Source: Albibacterium sp035514885 (GTDB lineage: Bacteria > Bacteroidota > Bacteroidia > Sphingobacteriales > Sphingobacteriaceae). From it: DNA of 64,000 nucleotides. A program made the position numbers and the translations under genes. The notes under the pieces were generated by a model. It saw only the letters and a program-made list of their open reading frames with translations. It was not told where the DNA came from and ran no database searches. Shown piece after piece: positions 59,149-64,000 of the stretch. The stretch covers positions 1-64,000 of the forward strand of contig NZ_DATJCH010000023.1 in assembly GCF_035514885.1 (NCBI RefSeq), given 5' to 3'. Within the stretch, counting starts at the first letter, position 1; each line of letters opens with the position of its first letter.

Positions 59149-59886
59149 ATGGAAAAGAAGTGGTTTGAAAGTTGGTTTAATACTCCTTATTATCATATTT
59201 TATACAAGAATCGCGACAATGCTGAAGCTGCTCTTTTTATTGACAACCTTTTTGAACACCTTCATCCAAGCAAACATGCTACCTTATTAGATATAGCTTG
59301 TGGTAGAGGCAGACATGCTAAGTACATGAGTGATAAAGGATACAATACAACAGGTATTGATCTTTCAGAATCAAGTATTGCTTACGCTAAGAAATATGAA
59401 AATGAAAACCTATACTTTCAAGTTCAGGATATGAGGCAAGCATACTGTAATAGCTGTTTTGATTTTGCATTCAACCTTTTTACAAGTTTTGGCTATTTTG
59501 AAACGGAGAAAGAACATCTGGATGCATTAAAAGTTTTTAATGCGGCACTGAAACCGAATGGAATATTAGTACTTGATTATTTTAATGCATACAAAGCTAT
59601 TAAAGACCTGGTACCAACCGAGATTAAGAATAAAAACAACATAACATTTAATATATCAAAACACTTAGAAGGTAAAAAGATTCATAAAAATATTGAATTT
59701 GAGGATGACAACCAATCTCATCAATACGTGGAAGAAGTGTTTGCCTTTACTTTGCAAGATTTTCATTCAATGTTAGAACAAAGTAACTTTACAATTATTG
59801 AGAAATTTGGAAACTATCACTTTCAAGATTTCAACCAAGACGAATCACAAAGATTAATCCTAATTTGTAAAAAGAATCATGCTTGA
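59149..59886 (+). CDS. Class I SAM-dependent methyltransferase
   Basis: The 245 residues start MEKKWFESWFNTPYYHILYK, typical of a Bacteroidota methyltransferase group. Motif I is TLLDIACGRGRHAKYMSDKG, then TGIDLSESSIAYAKKYENEN, and FDFAFNLFTSFGYF. The substrate is unknown. It overlaps the PAP2 gene by 8 nt and so is coupled to it. A promoter just upstream supports this start rather than the longer frame. Confidence 0.85.
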   Translation: MEKKWFESWFNTPYYHILYKNRDNAEAALFIDNLFEHLHPSKHATLLDIACGRGRHAKYMSDKGYNTTGIDLSESSIAYAKKYENENLYFQVQDMRQAYCNSCFDFAFNLFTSFGYFETEKEHLDALKVFNAALKPNGILVLDYFNAYKAIKDLVPTEIKNKNNITFNISKHLEGKKIHKNIEFEDDNQSHQYVEEVFAFTLQDFHSMLEQSNFTIIEKFGNYHFQDFNQDESQRLILICKKNHA

Positions 59887-60457
59887 ATACCTAACTGAAA
59901 TTGACAAAATAGTTTTTTTGTCAATTAACCAAGGGTTATCAAATCCATTTTTTGATTTCCTAATGCCTATTCTAAGAAATCCTTACACATGGGCACCGCT
60001 CTATCTCTTCATCTTAATTTTTGCAATAAAGAATTACAAGAAGCGAGGAATTATAATGATACTTTTCTTTCTCCTATCTTTCGGTTTGGGAGATATGATT
60101 TCTGCATCTGTTATCAAACCTCAGGTAATGCGTGTGAGGCCATGCAATGATATTCCTTTTAAAGAGCAAGTTAAAGTACGCGTACGTTGTGGCAGTGGCT
60201 ATAGCATGCCTTCTTCCCATGCTACTAATCACTTTGCAATGGGAGTCTTTCTATTAATGGTTTTTAGAAAAAAATGGAAGCCGATCATTTGGTTAAGCAT
60301 CTTATGGGCTGCGTCTATAAGCTTTGCACAAATTTATGTCGGTGTGCATTATCCCGGAGATATTTTAGTAGGCACACTCTTAGGTGTATTAATAGGCTTA
60401 TTCACCTCTAGTATTTTCCTATTTTTCCAACCAGATGAACCCAGGATAACCGCATGA
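59879..60457 (+). CDS. PAP2-family phosphatase
   Basis: The 192-residue membrane protein shows the acid phosphatase motifs of the lipid phosphatase family: KPQVMRVRPCND (K-x6-RP), YSMPSSHATNH (PSGH-like, with S-S-H) and YVGVHYPGDILVG (S-R-x5-H-x3-D-like, with H and D). About five helices are visible. Likely substrates are undecaprenyl pyrophosphate or phosphatidic acid. It overlaps both neighbours (8 and 4 nt). Confidence 0.92.
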   Translation: MLEYLTEIDKIVFLSINQGLSNPFFDFLMPILRNPYTWAPLYLFILIFAIKNYKKRGIIMILFFLLSFGLGDMISASVIKPQVMRVRPCNDIPFKEQVKVRVRCGSGYSMPSSHATNHFAMGVFLLMVFRKKWKPIIWLSILWAASISFAQIYVGVHYPGDILVGTLLGVLIGLFTSSIFLFFQPDEPRITA

Positions 60458-61164
60458 TAATTAGTATACTATTCCTTTCTGCTCTTCTTGGCGGTCTCTC
60501 AGTTTTTATTGTAAAACGAGATAATTCTAAGATGCTAAAATTAATATTAGCATTTAGTGGCGCCTACCTTTTTTCGATAACTATCTTACATTTAATTCCG
60601 GATGTTTATATAAATGCCGATGAATCTATTGGACTTTTTATTCTAGGAGGGTTCATCTTTCAGCTTATACTAGAACAGTTCTCACAAGGAATCGAACATG
60701 GTCATATCCATCATCATGAGCATAAACTATCTCAAGCATTCCCAATTGGAATTATGTTTAGCTTATGCTTACATGCTTTTTTAGAAGGGATGCCATTAGC
60801 CGGCGATCATAAGAATTACTTATTATTCGGTATTTCGCTACATCATATTCCAGCCGCATTTGCTTTAGGTTCTTTACTTTTAAATACACACATTTCTAAG
60901 CAAAAGATAATAGTATTACTGGTAGTATTTGCAATGATGTCTCCCTTAGGTTATTTATTAAGTTTTGGAATTAAAGCCAATCAATTAGGGGATATAAATC
61001 AATACTTTGATCGCATAATGGCTGTTGTTATTGGTATATTTTTACACATATCTACCACGATACTTTTTGAATCATCAACTTCAGGTCACCATTATAATCG
61101 ACAGAAAGCAATAGCAGTCTTATTAGGGGTTTCTGTTTCTTTATTAAATTTCCTGTTCCATTAA
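60454..61164 (+). CDS. ZIP-family metal transporter
   Basis: The 236 residues have about seven helices and a histidine-rich loop (IEHGHIHHHEHKL) near residue 90. The metal-transport helices follow, with CLHAFLEGMPLAGDH and FGISLHHIPAAFALGSLL, which hold the conserved His-x3-Glu and His-His-Pro residues. It probably imports zinc or iron. It overlaps the PAP2 gene by 4 nt and ends the operon. Confidence 0.92.
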   Translation: MIISILFLSALLGGLSVFIVKRDNSKMLKLILAFSGAYLFSITILHLIPDVYINADESIGLFILGGFIFQLILEQFSQGIEHGHIHHHEHKLSQAFPIGIMFSLCLHAFLEGMPLAGDHKNYLLFGISLHHIPAAFALGSLLLNTHISKQKIIVLLVVFAMMSPLGYLLSFGIKANQLGDINQYFDRIMAVVIGIFLHISTTILFESSTSGHHYNRQKAIAVLLGVSVSLLNFLFH

Positions 61165-61194
61165 TCCTATTTTCCTTATAAAACCAGAAGATTG

Positions 61195-62172
61195 CTATCC
61201 TAATTTTTTAACGGGAATCCTATCCTTATAATAACCTGCTAACTTGTGACCATCACCGTGTATGGTCCAAATTTCTTGAGGTTCTACATACTTGATATAG
61301 TCCAATATGTCATTCCAATCAACATGGTCGGAAATATATAAAGACACACTATTATTCCTTTGTAAATGTTCCCAACCAGATGCAAAAACTTTAACCATAT
61401 CACCTTTTCGGATTGAGCTATTAAAAGTAATTGGAGGAACAATATATACAAATTCCTTAAAGCGATTTTGTTTCATGATTTTTCTGTCGTATGCCTTATA
61501 AATAAGCTTATTTATTCCAAATTGCTCATAAACTTTATGGATACGCATTATCGAATGATGCAATAAGACAATCTTATCTGGACAGTGGATATTAATAAGT
61601 TGATTTATACGCTGTGCTTTACCCAAGGGATAGGCACCCAACAGAATATTATATGATATTCCGCATAATTTGCGAATTTCAGTCTCAGGATCAGGATGGT
61701 TTATCTCCGGATTTGCAAATGTACTCTCTGTTATCAGAACATTAGCCTTAACATAATCAATCGGCTCACAGGTAGCATCTTCCTGTATTTTATAATCTCC
61801 CGTATAAAGATATCGTACTCCTTTGTAAACCATTAAAATCTGTGCAGAACCCAAAACATGCCCAGCAGAAAATAGTTGAATTTGAACATCATTTACAAAA
61901 AATTCTTGATAAAAGTCTTTTGGTATAAACCTAAAGGATGCCTGACCACTATAACGGCTTTCCATAATAGCTTGAGTTGCCCGTGTACAATAAACTTCTA
62001 AATTGCCTGGACAAGCGTGATCAGCATGAGCATGAGAGATTATGGCACAGGTTACAGGCATTTTCGGATCAATATGGAAATCTCCATATTTACAATATAA
62101 ACCTGATGTTGTTTGGATTATAAAGTCATCTATTATATTCACTTCGTTAGACCTTATTATTGAAATATTCAT
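61195..62172 (-). CDS. MBL-fold nuclease of the DNA ligase-associated exonuclease type
   Basis: The 325 residues fit the ligase-associated exonuclease family (TIGR04122-type). They show TTSGLYCKYGDFHIDPKMPV, the metal motif ISHAHADHACPG, LFSAGHVLGSAQILM, YLYTGDYKIQED and the C-terminal YISDHVDWNDILDYIKYVEP with IWTIHGDG. Other family members sit beside an ATP-dependent ligase and a helicase. Here it follows coaE with a 26-nt overlap and no ligase is visible. The overlap at the 5' end suggests translational coupling or a slightly later true start. Confidence 0.85.
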   Translation of the reverse strand: MNISIIRSNEVNIIDDFIIQTTSGLYCKYGDFHIDPKMPVTCAIISHAHADHACPGNLEVYCTRATQAIMESRYSGQASFRFIPKDFYQEFFVNDVQIQLFSAGHVLGSAQILMVYKGVRYLYTGDYKIQEDATCEPIDYVKANVLITESTFANPEINHPDPETEIRKLCGISYNILLGAYPLGKAQRINQLINIHCPDKIVLLHHSIMRIHKVYEQFGINKLIYKAYDRKIMKQNRFKEFVYIVPPITFNSSIRKGDMVKVFASGWEHLQRNNSVSLYISDHVDWNDILDYIKYVEPQEIWTIHGDGHKLAGYYKDRIPVKKLG

Positions 62173-62734
62173 TCAATTTTAACACCTGAGGGATAATAGG
62201 TTCCTTGCCATCATTTATAATTATAAAATCAGCTAACTTCTTCTTTTCTTCTTCTGGCATTTGCTTATCCATTCTGGACCGCACATTATCCTCATCAACA
62301 CGCTCCCTTTCTATAACACGCTTTATACGAATATCTTCCGGAGAGGTTACCACAATAACAAAATCACAATCTTTATAAGACCCACTTTCAAATAAAATGG
62401 CCGCCTCTTTAATAATATAAGCAGATTTCTGTTGTTTAGACCAATCCTCAAAAGCCTTTATTGCAGCAGGATGCACTAAGAGATTCAACTTTTTCAATGC
62501 CTCCTCATTATTAAAAACTTTATTAGCTAAATACTTTCTATTCAATTCATTATTGGAAGAATATGATTCTTCTCCAAACTCTGCCTTTATAGAAGCAATT
62601 AGAGAATCATCTGTAGACATGATAGATTTAGCAGTCATATCTGCATTAAATACAGGTATTCCCAACGTTTCAAAAACCCGACAAACGGTGGTTTTACCAG
62701 TTCCAATTCCTCCGGTTATGCCAATTTTAAGCAT
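62147..62734 (-). CDS. coaE: Dephospho-CoA kinase
   Basis: CoaE phosphorylates dephospho-CoA in the last step of coenzyme A synthesis. The 195 residues start with the P-loop LKIGITGGIGTGKTTVCRVF and continue with GIPVFNADMTAKSIM, IIKEAAILFESGSYKDCDFV and IKRVIERERVDEDNVRSRM. The length is normal. It follows the YbbR gene by 4 nt and overlaps the nuclease gene. Confidence 0.95.
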   Translation of the reverse strand: MLKIGITGGIGTGKTTVCRVFETLGIPVFNADMTAKSIMSTDDSLIASIKAEFGEESYSSNNELNRKYLANKVFNNEEALKKLNLLVHPAAIKAFEDWSKQQKSAYIIKEAAILFESGSYKDCDFVIVVTSPEDIRIKRVIERERVDEDNVRSRMDKQMPEEEKKKLADFIIINDGKEPIIPQVLKLNEYFNNKV

Positions 62735-62738
62735 TATA

Positions 62739-63686
62739 TCATCTTTTTATAATGAAGTCTATATTTTGAGGATTTATTTTTACAATCTTACAAAAATCTG
62801 GAGATTTGATTAAAATAACAGGCAATGTGCTTACCTTATTTTCTGTCCAGTTTTTCAAATCAACAACAGCTTCAAATGAATTGGAAGTGATATTTGAATA
62901 GTTTTTAAGTGAGACTAATACTGTTATTTTAACCTTAGAAGGAATAAGCCGTACAGACGAGTATCTTTCTCCATTTTCAACTTTCAGCGGCAGCTCAAGC
63001 ACCTTTTCTGTAACCTCACCTATTGGGACATTTACTTCGACTGAGGTTGGATAAACATTGATATTTGCTTTGCCTTTCTGCTGAAGGAATAAACGTCCCG
63101 TAAAATCAGAATCAAGACCTTTACGTTTAAGGGTATCGGTTTCCCACTCTTCTATTCGTACCAGGTCTTCTAAAGGCCCTGTGATTGTAACATAAGCCGG
63201 ATTAATGCGAATACTATCAATAATATTATACTGCTTTTGAAAACTAAGATCAGATACAAACTTTACAGGTACCTTTTTTACAGTCTGCTTAGAAAAATCA
63301 AAATAGAGAGTGTCTGGTGTGATCGATACGACTCGTTGAGTCCCTCCAAATTGTCTATTGATAAAACCCATCTGACTAGAAAAAACTATCCAGTCTCTTG
63401 TCCTTAAAGGACTCAGATCAATATCAATATCCTGCGATTGTAAACTGAGCTTCGAAAATAATACCTGCCAGCCAGACCCTTCTATCTGGAGATCAACTGT
63501 ATCGGATTGTAAAGGGTGAAAAGCTCTATTATCAGGGGCGTTCATATAACGCACAGCTGCAGGAACCTGATATAGATAATTACTAGACATCGCAAATAAA
63601 CCCCATGACAAAACCGAGATCACAACACATACTATGAATATGCGGGCTTTCTGCTTTTGTAATTTGGTTAAATTCAAAATTGCCAT
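62739..63686 (-). CDS. YbbR-domain protein (CdaR-like)
   Basis: The 315 residues have one N-terminal membrane helix (ARIFIVCVVISVLSWGLFAM) and several YbbR-type beta repeats, for example TLYFDFSKQTVKKVPVKF and INPAYVTITGPLEDLVRIEE, and VEVNVPIGEVTEKVLELPLK. In Firmicutes, YbbR proteins regulate the c-di-AMP cyclase CdaA; whether this one does is not shown here, as no cyclase gene is in the window. It lies between yajC and coaE. Confidence 0.87.
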   Translation of the reverse strand: MAILNLTKLQKQKARIFIVCVVISVLSWGLFAMSSNYLYQVPAAVRYMNAPDNRAFHPLQSDTVDLQIEGSGWQVLFSKLSLQSQDIDIDLSPLRTRDWIVFSSQMGFINRQFGGTQRVVSITPDTLYFDFSKQTVKKVPVKFVSDLSFQKQYNIIDSIRINPAYVTITGPLEDLVRIEEWETDTLKRKGLDSDFTGRLFLQQKGKANINVYPTSVEVNVPIGEVTEKVLELPLKVENGERYSSVRLIPSKVKITVLVSLKNYSNITSNSFEAVVDLKNWTENKVSTLPVILIKSPDFCKIVKINPQNIDFIIKR

Positions 63687-63705
63687 GAGCTAGAATAAAA
63701 AATTA

Positions 63706-63746
63706 AACGCTTAACAAATAGTTAATTAAACTATTCGTTAAGCGTT
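63706..63746 (-). terminator. Terminator between yajC and ybbR
   Basis: An 18-bp stem with one mismatch (63706-63723 with 63729-63746, 5-nt loop) is followed on the minus strand by ttaattttttatt. It should end or attenuate the yajC transcript ahead of ybbR. Confidence 0.75.
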
Positions 63747-63760
63747 CTAAAGACTTTTTT

Positions 63761-64000
63761 CTACTGAGCGTTCGCTACTTTAGATGCATCTAAAGACACT
63801 GAACTTTTATCAAAGCGGATTTTAACACCACTTCCTACATCTAATAAAATAGATGTATCACCAAGCTCTACAATGCGGCCGTGAATACCAGCAGTAGTCA
63901 CTACCTTATCATTTACTTTTAATGCTTCGATATATTTTTTATGATCTTTTGACTTTTTCATTTGTGGACGAATCATAAAAAAGTAGAATACCACAATGAT
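63761..64000 (-). CDS. yajC: Preprotein translocase subunit YajC, N-terminus outside the window
   Basis: The visible 79 residues read IIVVFYFFMIRPQMKKSKDH, then the conserved beta domain VVTTAGIHGRIVELGDTSIL and GVKIRFDKSSVSLDASKV. YajC is an accessory subunit of the SecDF-YajC complex. The frame stays open through the window edge, and the membrane helix is cut there. A GTG at 63994 is internal, not the start. Confidence 0.9.
   Translation of the reverse strand: MIVVFYFFMIRPQMKKSKDHKKYIEALKVNDKVVTTAGIHGRIVELGDTSILLDVGSGVKIRFDKSSVSLDASKVANAQ

Noticed and set aside
1..64000. Restriction, toxin-antitoxin, phage, retron or other defence system
   Set aside because: No gene with such domains was recognised anywhere in the window; the accessory part holds efflux and hydrolase remnants only.

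Overview
The window looks like a chromosomal piece of a low-GC Bacteroidota, most likely order Sphingobacteriales (Pedobacter/Solitalea-like). Three things point there: promoters of the Bacteroidota TAnnTTTG type, A-rich leaders almost without Shine-Dalgarno sequences, and the gene families present (GH3-dxr-rseP operon, WbqC, KduI/KduD with DUF4861 and GH88, esterases with an N-terminal E-set domain). The genus is inference; there is no rRNA or marker alignment here.

Layout. Positions 1-2000 hold a partial sensor histidine kinase, an AraC-like N-terminal stub and a SAM methyltransferase. Positions 2085-12000 form a worn accessory segment. It is bounded on the right by tRNA-Leu(CAA) with its terminator and on the left by a decayed copy of that tRNA 3' end plus terminator. 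Inside are a multiply frameshifted RND efflux adaptor, an IS3 transposase stub, an intact and visibly GC-richer MarR-TolC-HlyD-ABC permease operon with its own promoter, a twice-frameshifted alpha/beta hydrolase, a quinone oxidoreductase tail, and a large serine recombinase without its catalytic domain. A smaller case lies at 17.8-19.0 kb: tRNA-Ser(GGA) has a displaced second copy of its 3' end about 1 kb downstream, enclosing a lipoprotein gene and a gene fragment.

The rest is ordinary chromosome. Positions 12.0-16.9 kb hold an operon (membrane protein, GH3 adenylase, Dxr, RseP). Positions 17.0-17.8 kb hold thioredoxin and a rhodanese lipoprotein. Positions 20.1-29.4 kb hold a carbohydrate cluster: two tandem CE1-like esterases facing a sugar isomerase, a dehydrogenase-PKD-cytochrome c fusion, a GH36 alpha-galactosidase and a third esterase. 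Positions 29.5-34.8 kb hold a second isomerase and an unsaturated-uronate operon (GH88, KduI, DUF4861, KduD). Neither carbohydrate cluster shows a SusC/SusD pair, a polysaccharide lyase or a regulator.

From 35 to 64 kb most genes are housekeeping: polyphosphate kinase and Ppx/GppA, PEP carboxylase, Ohr, an FUSC transporter, LpxL-like acyltransferase, glycosyltransferase, AroQ, MurI, CspA, FbaA, AccD, cysteine desulfurase, a phosphoglucosamine-type mutase, a methyltransferase-PAP2-ZIP operon, and the YajC/YbbR/CoaE/MBL-exonuclease group. No CRISPR array, rRNA, secretion island or recognisable defence system was seen. The best candidates for something undescribed are an 11-bp-period repeat folding into a long hairpin (35151-35242), the two tRNA 3'-end duplications, and structured leaders of cspA and of the 18.1 kb lipoprotein.
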